Shown here: piece after piece, positions 47,989-57,301 of the stretch | Layout of the letters: each line of letters starts with the position of its first letter | How positions within the stretch are numbered: position 1 is the first letter of the stretch | DNA from: Planctomycetaceae bacterium | Lineage (GTDB): Bacteria > Planctomycetota > Planctomycetia > Gemmatales > Gemmataceae | Assembly: GCA_013823135.1 (NCBI GenBank) | Contig: PNLP01000009.1 | Span: 1 to 64,000, forward strand | Direction of reading: 5' to 3' | DNA: 64,000 bases | Position numbers and translations under genes: made by a program | Notes under the pieces: model-generated | Seen by the model: only the letters and a program-made list of their open reading frames with translations | What the model was told of the DNA's origin: nothing | Database searches by the model: none

Positions 47989-48308
47989 TTGTCAGTTGTC
48001 AGTGATCAGTCGTCCGTCAGACCCGGTTTGGCCGACGGCTGATTCTTCACCCCGAAGGGGTGGGACAACATAGCCCAGGGCAAGACAGCGAAGTCGCCGC
48101 CCTGGGTGCGAGACCAAAAGCCCAGGCACCCTGCAGGGGTGCGACACAGACCGACTCGATATGTGTTTGTCGCACCCCTGCAGGGTGCAAATCATTGACC
48201 AACGGAACCCAGGGCGTTGCCCTGGGCTAAGTTGTCCCACCCCTTCGGGGTGAACAAGGACAACTACACTACTGAGCACCACTCCTGTCCACACCGGGGA
48301 GTTCTTCT
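47989..48308. repeat. rpoB-rpoC spacer filled with repeats (family C inverted repeat)
   Basis: 320 bases with no gene. It opens with TTGTCAGTTGTCAGTGATCA (also in the actA-actB spacer). The compound inverted repeat 48046-48254 has outer arms TTCACCCCGAAGGGGTGGGA and its complement, middle arms AGCCCAGGGCAA, and an inner stem-loop GCACCCTGCAGGGGTGCGAC with its complement. Such a spacer between rpoB and rpoC is unusual, since the two are normally tightly linked. Confidence 0.85.
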
Positions 48309-51300
48309 ATGTCCGCCACACTGCCGCCCGTCGTGAAGACCGCTGACTCGGGCGAATCGAACTCATACGAGCGCATCAACGACTTCGGGGCTGTCCGCAT
48401 CAGCCTCGCCAGCCCACAAGACATCCGAAGCTGGTCGCACGGCGAAGTCAAGAAGCCCGAAACAATCAACTACCGTACGTACCGCCCCGAAAAGGACGGT
48501 CTGTTCTGCGAGCGCATCTTCGGGCCGGAAAAGGACTGGGAATGTACCTGCGGTAAGTATCGCGGGATGAAGTACAAGGGGATGGTTTGCGACCGCTGCG
48601 GCGTAAAGGTCACGCACAGCCGCGTGCGCCGCAAGCGCATGGGCCACATCGAACTGGCCGCGCCAGTTGTCCACATCTGGTTCTTCAAGGCGATGCCGAG
48701 CCGCCTCGGCACCCTGCTGGACATGAAGACAACCAGCCTGGAAAAGATCATCTACTTCCAGGACTACGTCGTAATCGATCCGGGCACGACGCCTCTGAAA
48801 GAGCGCCAGATCCTGACCGAGGATCAGTACAAGGAAGCCCGCACCGAGTACGGCGACGGCTTCGAAGTGGACATGGGCGCTGAAGCCATCAAGAAGCTGC
48901 TGGAGCGGCTCAACCTCGTCACGCTGTCGCAGGAACTGCGCGAGCGACTCGACAAGGAAATGGCCCGCGGCGACAAGGCCAGCAAGCAACGGCTCAAGGA
49001 ACTCGTCAAGCGGCTCAAGACCGTCGAGGCACTGCGAGACAGCTCGAACAAGTGCGAGTACATGGTCCTGGAGTGCATCCCGGTCATCCCGCCGGACCTC
49101 CGCCCGCTCGTGCTCCTCGATAGCGGCAACTTCGCCACGTCCGACTTGAACGACCTGTACCGCCGCATCATCAACCGGAACAACCGGCTGAAGAAGCTCG
49201 TTGACCTGAACGCGCCGGAAGTCATCATCCGCAACGAAAAGCGAATGCTCCAGCAGTCGGTCGACGCGCTGTTCGACAACAACCGTTGCAAGCGGCCCGT
49301 GCTCGGCTCCAGCAACCGCCCGCTGAAGTCGCTGACCGACATGATCAAGGGCAAGCAGGGTCGGTTCCGCGAAAACCTCCTCGGCAAGCGCGTTGACTAC
49401 TCCGCACGGTCCGTCATCGTCGTCGGCCCAGAATTGAAGTTGCACCAGTGCGGTCTGCCGAAGAAGATCGCGCTCGAACTGTTCCAGCCGTTCATCATTC
49501 GCCGGCTCAAGGAGCTCCAGCACGCCGACACGATCAAGTCGGCGAAGAAGATGCTGGAACGCAAGGACGACGTGGTGTGGGACATCCTCGAAGAGGTGAC
49601 CAAGAGCCACCCGGTTCTGCTGAACCGTGCCCCGACGCTGCACCGAATGGGTATCCAGGCGTTCGAGCCGGTGCTGATCGAAGGGAACGCGATCCGCATT
49701 CACCCGCTGGTCTGCAAGGGCTTCAACGCCGACTTCGACGGTGACCAGATGGCCGTTCACCTGCCGCTCTCGATTGAAGCGCAGGTGGAAGCGACCGTGC
49801 TGATGATGTCCACGAACAACATCTTCAGCCCCGCGAACGGCAACCCGATTATCACGCCGTCGCAGGACATCGTGATGGGTTGCTACTACCTCACGGCCGC
49901 TCGTGGTACTGAGGATGAGTCGATCGAAGCCGGCGACGGGATGAAGTTCCACAACCCCGGCGAACTGTTCCGGGCGTTCGCGGAACACAAGCTCGGCCTG
50001 CACGCCAAGGTCTGGGTCCGCTTGCCGCAAGGCTACGTCGAAGTGACCGACGCGGGCGACACGAAGCTCACGGTCGGATCGCTGATTACCTCCGAGGCGT
50101 TCTTCGCGGAAGAGCTGCGGGTCAAGGAGAACAACTCCAAGAAGGGCTCGACCAAGCTCAAGCCGCCGTTGGGGAACAAGTACCCGAAGAAGGTCATCAG
50201 CGAAGTGAAGGATGAGAAGGGTGTTCCCCGTGCCGAGGAACTGCCCCGCAAGGCGAACGGCCTCGTCCGCACGACCGTGGGCCGCGTGATCTTCAACGAC
50301 ATCCTTCACCCGAAGATGGCGTACTACGATCTGTCGCTCGGCTCGAAGTACCTGAGCCGCATCATCGCGGACTGCTACCAGATTCTCGGCCGTCGCGAGA
50401 CGATCGCGCTGCTGGACCGCATGAAGGAAACCGGCTTCCGCGAATCGACCCGTTCGGGCCTGAGCTTCGCCGCCAGCGACCTGCGGACGCCCGAAAACAA
50501 GGAAGGCGTGCTGAAGGAGAAGGACAAAGAAGTCGAGAAGGTGCGCCGCCAGTTCGAGAAGGGGATCATCACGGAAGTCGAGCGCTACAACAAGGTGATC
50601 GACACCTGGATGGAAGCCCGCGACATGATCACCAAGAAGATGATGACCGACCTGGCGAACGACCGCCGGGAAGACCAGGTGACCAAGAAGGTCGTGCCGT
50701 ACCTGAACCCGATTTACCTGATGGCCCACTCGGGTGCCCGTGGTGGTATCGAGCAGATTCGGCAGCTCGCCGGTATGCGTGGTCTGATGGCCAAGCCGAG
50801 CGGTGCCATCATCGAGACGCCGATCAAGTCGAACTTCCGCGAAGGGCTGACGGTGCTGGAATACTTCTCCAGCACGCACGGTGCCCGTAAGGGGTTGGCC
50901 GACACGGCCCTCAAGACCGCCGACTCGGGTTACCTCACCCGTAAGCTGGCCGACGTGGCCCAGAACGTCGTGATCACCGCGCACGATTGCGGGACGACCC
51001 GCGGCATCAGCAAGGGGATCATGTACAAGGGCGAGGAAGTCGATCGCTCGCTGTCCGACACGATTCGTGGCCGCGTGAGCCGGGAGACGATCAAGAACCC
51101 GGCGAACAACAAGGTTATCGTCGAAGAAAACCAGATGATCGACCCGGCGATGGCCAAGGAACTGGAAAAGGCCGGGTTCGACAAGATCACCGTTCGCAGC
51201 CCGATGACGTGCGAAGCGTCGCTCGGCGTGTGCCGGCTGTGCTACGGGATGGACCTCGCGACTGGCTCGCTGGTTGAGGACGGCATGGCCGTCGGCATCA

Positions 51301-52859
51301 TCGCGGCTCAATCGATCGGCGAGCCTGGCACGCAGCTCACCATGCGAACCTTCCACATCGGTGGCGTGGCGAGCAAGGGTGCCGCTCTCGACAGCGAGCA
51401 CAAGACGAAGAAGGGCGGCATCATCATGTTCGAGCGCGTCATCATCGCGACGAACGATGAGGGCCAGCGAATCGCGCTCGCACGAACGGGTGAAGTCACC
51501 GTGCTTCGCGGCAAGGACGGCCCTGTCGTCGAGCGGTACGCGGTCCCCAACGGTGCCGAGCTTTTCGTCACCGATGGCGAGGAAGTCGCCGCGGGTGCAT
51601 CCCTGGTGAAGTGGGATCCGCACTCCCTGCCGATCGTCACGGAAGAGGGCGGTACGATCAAGTACCAGGACATCAAGGAAGGCGTCACGCTCCGTAAGGA
51701 GAAGGACACCGCGACCGGCATCGAACGCCGAACCATCATGGAGCACAAGGGCGACCTGCACCCTGTCATCCAGGTGCTCGGCGACAAGGGTGCGGTCCTG
51801 AAGTGGTACCCGATCCCCGAGCGTGCGAACCTTCAGGTGACGGATGGCCAGAAGGTCGGCCCGGGCACGCTGCTCGCCAAGACGCCGCGTGAAGTGTCGC
51901 AACAGCAGGACATCACCGGTGGTTTGCCGCGAGTGACCGAGCTGTTCGAGGCACGCCGTCCGCGTAGCCCGGCCGTCATGGCCGAGGTTGCGGGTAAGGT
52001 CCGCATGGGTGAAAAGAAGCGAGGCAAGAAGCTCGTTTACGTTCAACCGGAAACGGACGACGGCCGCCCGACTGGCGACCCCGAGAAGGAACACCAGGTT
52101 CCGGGTGCGGCTCACATGCGTGTTCACGCCGGTGAGTACGTGAAGGCTGGCGACGCGCTGGTTCACGGCCCGCTGGTCCCGCACGACATCCTGAAGATCA
52201 ACGGGGCCGACGCGGTTCAAGAGTACATGTGTCGCGAGGTGCAGGCGGTGTATCGCTCGCAGCGAGTGGACATCGACGACAAGCACATCGAGATCATCGT
52301 GTCTCAGATGCTTCGCAAGGTGAAGGTCACCAAGACCGGCGACACGGGCCTGCTGCCGGGTGCGGTGATGGACCGGTTCGCGTTCGACGAAGTGAATCGC
52401 CGCACGACCGACGAGTGCGTGAAGATCGTGGATCCGGGCGACGCCCCGTTCGAGGCTGGCAAGGTTGTCAGCAAGGATGCGTTCGACGAAGTGCGAGCGG
52501 GTCTGGAGAAGGCTGGCACCAGCAAGAAGCGGTTGCCGACGTGCGTTCCGCCCGAACCGGCGGACAACGAAATCCAGCTCCTCGGCATCACGAAGGCCGC
52601 GGTTCAGTCGGACAGCTTCATCAGCGCCGCGAGCTTCCAGGAAACCACCAAGGTTCTCACGGAAGCGGCACTGGCGAGCAAGGTCGACTACCTCGTGGGC
52701 CTGAAGGAGAACGTGATCCTCGGGCACTTGATCCCAGCCGGTACCGGGTTCAAGACGCACCAGGAGGCCGAGGTCAAGATCAACGTTTCCGGTGCCGAAT
52801 ACCGCTTCGTTCACCCCGACGAAGTCCCTCTGGATTCGGACGCGGTGGCAGCAGAGTAA
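48309..52859 (+). CDS. rpoC: DNA-directed RNA polymerase subunit beta'
   Basis: 1516 residues. [19 protein letters not shown] is the N-terminal zinc-binding domain, and [15 protein letters not shown] near residue 472 holds the three Asp of the Mg site. The trigger loop region carries [20 protein letters not shown] near 833, and the second zinc site CDCGT-type CxxxC block ([23 protein letters not shown]) lies near 970. Near 1190 the C-terminal domain continues with [20 protein letters not shown]. Length is near the usual 1400-1500. It is followed by a family A palindrome. Confidence 0.97.
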   Translation: MSATLPPVVKTADSGESNSYERINDFGAVRISLASPQDIRSWSHGEVKKPETINYRTYRPEKDGLFCERIFGPEKDWECTCGKYRGMKYKGMVCDRCGVKVTHSRVRRKRMGHIELAAPVVHIWFFKAMPSRLGTLLDMKTTSLEKIIYFQDYVVIDPGTTPLKERQILTEDQYKEARTEYGDGFEVDMGAEAIKKLLERLNLVTLSQELRERLDKEMARGDKASKQRLKELVKRLKTVEALRDSSNKCEYMVLECIPVIPPDLRPLVLLDSGNFATSDLNDLYRRIINRNNRLKKLVDLNAPEVIIRNEKRMLQQSVDALFDNNRCKRPVLGSSNRPLKSLTDMIKGKQGRFRENLLGKRVDYSARSVIVVGPELKLHQCGLPKKIALELFQPFIIRRLKELQHADTIKSAKKMLERKDDVVWDILEEVTKSHPVLLNRAPTLHRMGIQAFEPVLIEGNAIRIHPLVCKGFNADFDGDQMAVHLPLSIEAQVEATVLMMSTNNIFSPANGNPIITPSQDIVMGCYYLTAARGTEDESIEAGDGMKFHNPGELFRAFAEHKLGLHAKVWVRLPQGYVEVTDAGDTKLTVGSLITSEAFFAEELRVKENNSKKGSTKLKPPLGNKYPKKVISEVKDEKGVPRAEELPRKANGLVRTTVGRVIFNDILHPKMAYYDLSLGSKYLSRIIADCYQILGRRETIALLDRMKETGFRESTRSGLSFAASDLRTPENKEGVLKEKDKEVEKVRRQFEKGIITEVERYNKVIDTWMEARDMITKKMMTDLANDRREDQVTKKVVPYLNPIYLMAHSGARGGIEQIRQLAGMRGLMAKPSGAIIETPIKSNFREGLTVLEYFSSTHGARKGLADTALKTADSGYLTRKLADVAQNVVITAHDCGTTRGISKGIMYKGEEVDRSLSDTIRGRVSRETIKNPANNKVIVEENQMIDPAMAKELEKAGFDKITVRSPMTCEASLGVCRLCYGMDLATGSLVEDGMAVGIIAAQSIGEPGTQLTMRTFHIGGVASKGAALDSEHKTKKGGIIMFERVIIATNDEGQRIALARTGEVTVLRGKDGPVVERYAVPNGAELFVTDGEEVAAGASLVKWDPHSLPIVTEEGGTIKYQDIKEGVTLRKEKDTATGIERRTIMEHKGDLHPVIQVLGDKGAVLKWYPIPERANLQVTDGQKVGPGTLLAKTPREVSQQQDITGGLPRVTELFEARRPRSPAVMAEVAGKVRMGEKKRGKKLVYVQPETDDGRPTGDPEKEHQVPGAAHMRVHAGEYVKAGDALVHGPLVPHDILKINGADAVQEYMCREVQAVYRSQRVDIDDKHIEIIVSQMLRKVKVTKTGDTGLLPGAVMDRFAFDEVNRRTTDECVKIVDPGDAPFEAGKVVSKDAFDEVRAGLEKAGTSKKRLPTCVPPEPADNEIQLLGITKAAVQSDSFISAASFQETTKVLTEAALASKVDYLVGLKENVILGHLIPAGTGFKTHQEAEVKINVSGAEYRFVHPDEVPLDSDAVAAE

Positions 52860-52873
52860 TGCCATGACACCGT

Positions 52874-52921
52874 TTAGCCGCGACCGAAGTGAGCGTTAAC
52901 GCTCCCTTCGGTCGCGGCTAA
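52874..52921. repeat. Family A palindrome after rpoC
   Basis: The left arm begins TTAGCCGCGACCGAAGTGAG, the loop is TTAA and the right arm is complementary with one mismatch. It is 15 bases after the rpoC stop. It is nearly identical to the copy after rplL; the mutation (T for G) is confined to the left arm. Confidence 0.9.
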
Positions 52922-53029
52922 ATGGATCGAAAATTCCGCAGAGCGCGACCTTCCCGCTTTTTACTTGTTCCGCTAACATAATCGTTCCGTCTGGCGACCC
53001 ACGCTGGCGGCCGAGCAGGATTTCGACGA

Positions 53030-53404
53030 ATGCCGACGATTAACCAGCTAATCAAGACTCCTCGGGTGCCACAACGGTCGAAGCCGAAGCACCCTGCCAT
53101 GCAAGGTTGCCCGCAGAAGCGCGGCGTTTGTACCGTCGTCAAGACGATGACCCCGAAGAAGCCGAACTCGGCGCTGCGTAAGGTGGCCCGTGTTCGTCTT
53201 TCGAGTGGGATCGAAGTGACGGCGTACATCGGTGGCGAAGGCCACAACCTGCAAGAGCACTCGATCGTGCTCGTGCGTGGCGGCCGCGTCCGTGACCTTC
53301 CCGGCGTTCGCTACCACATCGTTCGCGGTGTGCTCGACTGCCAGGGCGTCTCGGATCGTAAGCAGGCCCGCTCGAAGTACGGGGCGAAGAAGGACGGTAA
53401 GTAA
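53030..53404 (+). CDS. rpsL: 30S ribosomal protein S12
   Basis: 124 residues, decoding-centre protein. [40 protein letters not shown] and the streptomycin-sensitive Lys block, then [19 protein letters not shown] are canonical. The Lys and Asp blocks are unmodified, so no sign of streptomycin-resistance changes. It heads the str cluster rpsL-rpsG-fusA; tuf does not follow fusA. Confidence 0.97.
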   Translation: MPTINQLIKTPRVPQRSKPKHPAMQGCPQKRGVCTVVKTMTPKKPNSALRKVARVRLSSGIEVTAYIGGEGHNLQEHSIVLVRGGRVRDLPGVRYHIVRGVLDCQGVSDRKQARSKYGAKKDGK

Positions 53405-53410
53405 TCACAG

Positions 53411-53498
53411 TCTCAAGTCATAAAGTCGTAAAGTCGTAAAGTCGACCGCGGCTTTTTCTGGCTTCGACTTTACGACTTTCGACATTCAGACTTTCGAC
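53411..53498. repeat. Degenerate tandem-repeat inverted repeat between rpsL and rpsG
   Basis: A run of AAAGTCGT units (TAAAGTCGTAAAGTCGTAAA) pairs with the opposing TTCGACTTTACGACTTTCGA run around a GC-rich loop. It fills the 103-base spacer between rpsL and rpsG and ends just before the rpsG ribosome binding region (GACGAGAAG). Confidence 0.8.
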
Positions 53499-53507
53499 GA
53501 GAAGAAA

Positions 53508-53984
53508 ATGGCAACCAAAGGCCGCACCGCCAGTTACACGAAACTCGCACCGGACACCCGGTATGGCTCGCTCCACCTGAGCAAGTTCATCAACTGCCTG
53601 ATGTACGACGGCAAGAAGTCCGTCGCCACGCGGGTGGTTTACGATGCGCTCGATCAGATCAAGAAGCGCATGCCGGATGCCGATCCGATCAACGTGTTCA
53701 CCGAGGCGTTGAACAACGTCAAGCCGAGCCTTGAAGTCCGCTCCCGCCGTGTCGGTGGTGCGAACTATCAGGTTCCGATGCAGGTAAAGCCGAAGCGAGC
53801 TGAGAGCCTCGCGATCCGCTGGATCCTCGCCGCGATCCGTGGCAAGGCCGGTCGCCCGACGTTCCTGCGACTCGCCGAGGAACTGATGGCTGCCTTCCAG
53901 CGTCAGGGTGAAGCGATGAGCAAGCGCGAACAAACCATCAAGATGGCCGAGGCCAACAAGGCGTTCAGCCACTTCGCTTGGTGA
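53508..53984 (+). CDS. rpsG: 30S ribosomal protein S7
   Basis: 158 residues. The S7 blocks SKFINCLMYDGKKSVATRVV, NVKPSLEVRSRRVGGANYQV, PMQVKPKRAESLAIRWI and AAFQRQGEAMSKREQTIKMA are present. It nucleates the 30S head and controls str operon translation in some bacteria. It is slightly shorter than fused forms and normal for the family. Confidence 0.97.
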   Translation: MATKGRTASYTKLAPDTRYGSLHLSKFINCLMYDGKKSVATRVVYDALDQIKKRMPDADPINVFTEALNNVKPSLEVRSRRVGGANYQVPMQVKPKRAESLAIRWILAAIRGKAGRPTFLRLAEELMAAFQRQGEAMSKREQTIKMAEANKAFSHFAW

Positions 53985-54110
53985 CCCTTCGCGGGTCATT
54001 CAACAACAATACACTCAGCTACCAGCATGCAGGGCCGAACCTGCGGGCTGGTAGCTGATATCATTTCTGGGCTGGGAATGGAACTGGGGTCGCGTGCCAG
54101 GGGTTGCGTT

Positions 54111-54219
54111 CCAGGGGTTTACACCCCTGGCTATGGACGGTGTAACCCCGTTGGGGTCAAAAAACCAAATTGCAGCCCCAAAGGGGCGACCGTTAATAGC
54201 CAGGGGTGTAAACCCCTGG
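54111..54219. repeat. Inverted repeat between rpsG and fusA
   Basis: The 24-nt arms (CCAGGGGTTTACACCCCTGG... at 54111-54134 and its exact complement at 54196-54219) flank further CCCC/GGGG stems. It occupies most of the 240-base spacer and stops 17 bases before the fusA ATG. It resembles family C but is built from CCAGGGGTTTACACCC units. Confidence 0.85.
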
Positions 54220-54236
54220 TAGGGTAGGTGAGGATC

Positions 54237-56366
54237 ATGGCCAAATCGAAATACGACGACCTGAAGTTGGTGCGGAACCTCGGCGTGATCGCGCACATCG
54301 ACGCCGGCAAAACCACGACCACGGAACACCTGCTCTACTACGCCGGGGCCAAGCACAAGCTCGGCGGCGTGGACGAGGGGACCACGGACACCGACTACGA
54401 TCCCGAAGAACAGGCCCGCGGCATCACCATCTATTCCGCGTGCGTGCCGTTCTCGTGGGCCGGATACACCATTAACCTCATCGACACGCCGGGGCACGTC
54501 GACTTCACGGCCGAGGTCGAGCGCTCGCTGCGGGTGCTTGATGGTGCGGTTGTAGTGTTCGACGGGCAGAAGGGTGTCGAAGCGCAATCGGAAACGGTGT
54601 GGCGGCAGGCGAACAAGTACGGCGTGCCGCGTATGGTGTTCGTCAACAAGATGGACGTGGTGGGTGCCAACTTCGCCAAGACCCTCGAAACGATCCACAC
54701 TCGACTCACGCCGAACTTCGTCGATCACGGCAGGCCGGTGCCGATCGTCATTCCCATCGGATCGGGTGGAGAAACCGATAGTCGTACCCCGTTCCGGGGC
54801 GTGATCGACCTCATCACGATGCGGGCGAAGTTCTTCGATGCGGGCGACCTCGGCAAGACCGTTCGCGATGCCGACATTCCCGAGGAATGTCTCGACGAGG
54901 CCAACAAGTATCGCGCCGAGTTGTTCGACGTACTGACGCAGAACGACGAAAAGGATCTCATCACTTCCGATGTTCTCGACGACAAAGATCCTGACCCCCT
55001 GAAAGTCCGGCAGCTCATCCGCGAGCAGTGCCTCAGCGGCAAGATTTTCCCCGTGCTGTCAGGCTCGGGTCGTGAGCACATCGGCATTCAACCGCTGCTC
55101 GACGCCGTCACGTACTACCTCCCCTCTCCGTTGGATCGGCCGCCGGTCGTGGGCACCGACCCGAAGGGTAAGGGCAAGGAAGTGAAGCGGAAGCCTGACC
55201 CCAAGGAGCCGTTCTGCGGATTGGTGTTCAAGGCCGCGTGGCACCCGAGCGGCAACCGGTTCTTCATCCGCGTCTATTCGGGCGTGCTGAAGCCGAACAT
55301 GCGGGCGTACAACCCCGGCAAGGACGTCAAGGAGAACATCGCGAAGCCGTTCCACGTTCACGCCGACCCCGCACGCGGCCTCGAAGAAGTGCCCGAAGGA
55401 CCGGCAGGCGACATCGTCTGCGTCGTTGGCCTGAAGGACACGGTGACCGGCGACACGCTCTGCGAGACAGCCCACCCGATCCTGCTGGAAACGATCTCGT
55501 TCGCCGAGGCGGTGGTGAGTCAGTCGATCGAGCCGGACAGCGGCGGCGACCGCGACAAGCTCGGCCTCGCCCTGGAAATCCTGCAACTCGAAGACCCCAC
55601 GTTCAAGGTTAAAGCAGATAAAGACACCGGCCAGACTCTGATGAGCGGCATGGGGACGCTGCACCTCGAAGTGAAGAAGCATCGCCTCGAACGCGACTTC
55701 AAACTGAAGGTGCGGGTCGGCAAGCCGAACGTCAGTTATCGCGAGATGCTGAAGCAGCCGCGCACCATCGACGCGAAGATCGATCACCTCGGCGACAAGC
55801 CAGCGTTCGCGGAACTGAAGGTGTCGTTCACGAACTTCGTGAGCGAGAAGCCGGTCGCGGTGTTCAACGTCGTCAGTGCCGACGAGAACCCCGTGCCGGT
55901 GGCGTTCATGGCCGCGGCCGAGAAGGCACTCGCGGATGCCCTTCAGACGGGCGAGCTCGGCTACCCGATGATGAACGCGCAGGCTCGGATCATCGACGCC
56001 AAGTTCGATGCCGCTCTATCAAGCGACGATTCGTTCGTAGCCGCCGCGATCCGTGCCTATCGGCAGGCGACCGAAGGAAACGTGCAGTTGCTCGAACCGA
56101 TCATGAAGGTGACGGTGACGACGCCCGCAGTGTTCCTCGGCAGCATCATGGGCGACCTGACGCGGCGTCGTGGTCAGATCGAAGCCCAGGAGATGAGCCC
56201 GAGCGGCGACATGGTGGAAGTGATCGCGATGGTTCCGCTGGCGAACCTGTTCACGTATGCGAACGAGGTGCGGAGCCTGAGCCAGGGCCGCGCCGCGATG
56301 AGCATGGAACCGCACAGCTACCAACCCGCCCCCGACGAAGTGCTACGGCAGTTGCGGGGGGAATAA
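54237..56366 (+). CDS. fusA: Elongation factor G
   Basis: 709 residues if started at ATG 54237 (MAKSKYDDLKLVRNLGV). G1 AHIDAGKTTTTEH, G2 EEQARGITIYSACVPFSW, G3 DTPGHVDF, G4 NKMD are visible, followed by domains II-V ending in the IMGDLTRRRGQIEAQEM block. It catalyses ribosomal translocation and, with RRF, recycling. Several linkers depart from the classical bacterial EF-G (for example GGVDEGTTDTDYDPEEQAR and the C-terminal QPAPDEVLRQ), so it could be a paralogue rather than the main EF-G. A GTG nine bases earlier is an alternative start. Confidence 0.92.
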   Translation: MAKSKYDDLKLVRNLGVIAHIDAGKTTTTEHLLYYAGAKHKLGGVDEGTTDTDYDPEEQARGITIYSACVPFSWAGYTINLIDTPGHVDFTAEVERSLRVLDGAVVVFDGQKGVEAQSETVWRQANKYGVPRMVFVNKMDVVGANFAKTLETIHTRLTPNFVDHGRPVPIVIPIGSGGETDSRTPFRGVIDLITMRAKFFDAGDLGKTVRDADIPEECLDEANKYRAELFDVLTQNDEKDLITSDVLDDKDPDPLKVRQLIREQCLSGKIFPVLSGSGREHIGIQPLLDAVTYYLPSPLDRPPVVGTDPKGKGKEVKRKPDPKEPFCGLVFKAAWHPSGNRFFIRVYSGVLKPNMRAYNPGKDVKENIAKPFHVHADPARGLEEVPEGPAGDIVCVVGLKDTVTGDTLCETAHPILLETISFAEAVVSQSIEPDSGGDRDKLGLALEILQLEDPTFKVKADKDTGQTLMSGMGTLHLEVKKHRLERDFKLKVRVGKPNVSYREMLKQPRTIDAKIDHLGDKPAFAELKVSFTNFVSEKPVAVFNVVSADENPVPVAFMAAAEKALADALQTGELGYPMMNAQARIIDAKFDAALSSDDSFVAAAIRAYRQATEGNVQLLEPIMKVTVTTPAVFLGSIMGDLTRRRGQIEAQEMSPSGDMVEVIAMVPLANLFTYANEVRSLSQGRAAMSMEPHSYQPAPDEVLRQLRGE

Positions 56367-56375
56367 CAATTTCGT

Positions 56376-56454
56376 TTAGCCGCGACCCGGAGTCTTCGGA
56401 GGGGAGCGTGCTTGCGCCTCGCGCTCCCCTCCGAAGACTCCGGGTCGCGGCTAA
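56376..56454. repeat. Family A palindrome between convergent fusA and methyltransferase
   Basis: Arms TTAGCCGCGACCCGGAGTCT and the reverse complement ending GCGGCTAA, with a loop of about 16 bases. The right arm contains the stop codon (TAG on the minus strand, 56451-56453) of the methyltransferase. It is closely related to the arms at 995-1030 and to 6722-6803. Confidence 0.9.
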
Positions 56455-57191
56455 ACGGTTGGGCACTCGCACATCATCAGCCACCCGTATACCCGTGAGC
56501 CGGTTGCGGGTTGGCCGTCGTCGCCGATCGCGAGCACTTCACGCACCACGAATCCGGCCGCTTCGAGCAAGCCCATCGCCTCGCGTTGTGTGAAGTGGTG
56601 CAGCGTCAGCGGGGCGCCGCCGTAGGCCTGTGACGACGTGATGTCACCCGCGGTTGCGCTGTCGACGAGCGTCTTCCAGCGCTGGCCGAGGACACGCTTC
56701 CAACCGAGACCGCCGAAGTAGCGGTTGTGGGCGTGCAGCACGAACCGGCCGCCGGGCTTCAGCAAGCGGAAGGCGTTCGAAACTACCTTCGCGCGGTTGT
56801 CGGCACCGCGAACCATCCCGAGTGTGCTGAACAGGCACGCGGCGTAATCGAAGCTCGCGGGCGGCAACTCGGCGAGGTCAACGAGATTCCCCTTCACCCA
56901 CGACACACGCGGCTCGTTCTCGCGGGCCTTCGCCAGCATCTCATCGGATAGATCGACGCCCACGCAATCGTAACCCTTCCCCGCGAAGTGAACGCACAAC
57001 CGCCCCGTGCCGCAACCCAGATCAACCAACCTTCCTGGGGGTGGGAACGCTCGCTCGCAGAACGCCACATCGGCGGTCGCGAGCGGCGAGACTCGCATCT
57101 GCTCATCGTAACCGACGACCATGTCGTCGGCGTGCAGATAGTCCCACAGGCCGCGATCGACACCCGGGGGAAGTTGCCAGTCGAGAGGCAT
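56451..57191 (-). CDS. Class I SAM-dependent methyltransferase
   Basis: 246 residues starting MPLDWQLPPGVDRGLWDYLH. The motif I VDLGCGTGR at residues 56-64, VGVDLSDEML, and the post-motif LLKPGGRFVLHAHNRYFG define a UbiE/Methyltransf_11-type fold. The substrate is unknown. It is cytoplasmic, with no signal. The stop codon is supplied by the palindrome at its 3' end. Start chosen by the ATG at 57191; the upstream frame to 57251 adds unlike residues. Confidence 0.88.
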   Translation of the reverse strand: MPLDWQLPPGVDRGLWDYLHADDMVVGYDEQMRVSPLATADVAFCERAFPPPGRLVDLGCGTGRLCVHFAGKGYDCVGVDLSDEMLAKARENEPRVSWVKGNLVDLAELPPASFDYAACLFSTLGMVRGADNRAKVVSNAFRLLKPGGRFVLHAHNRYFGGLGWKRVLGQRWKTLVDSATAGDITSSQAYGGAPLTLHHFTQREAMGLLEAAGFVVREVLAIGDDGQPATGSRVYGWLMMCECPTV

Positions 57192-57301
57192 ATGGTTGTT
57201 GCTTGGGGATTGCTGTGGTGAATCAACCGCCGCGGAGTACGCTAACCGCAACTCAGTGATGCTGTCTTACAACCAACCACTCCCAACCAACAACTACCAC
57301 C

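Noticed and set aside
48363..52865. A 1500-codon open frame on the minus strand antisense to rpoC
   Set aside because: It mirrors rpoC codon by codon in a GC-rich gene where the antisense frame stays open; it lacks any recognised domain and is strongly biased in Arg/His/Val.
53418..53999. Minus-strand frame opposite rpsG
   Set aside because: Shadow of rpsG with no family resemblance.
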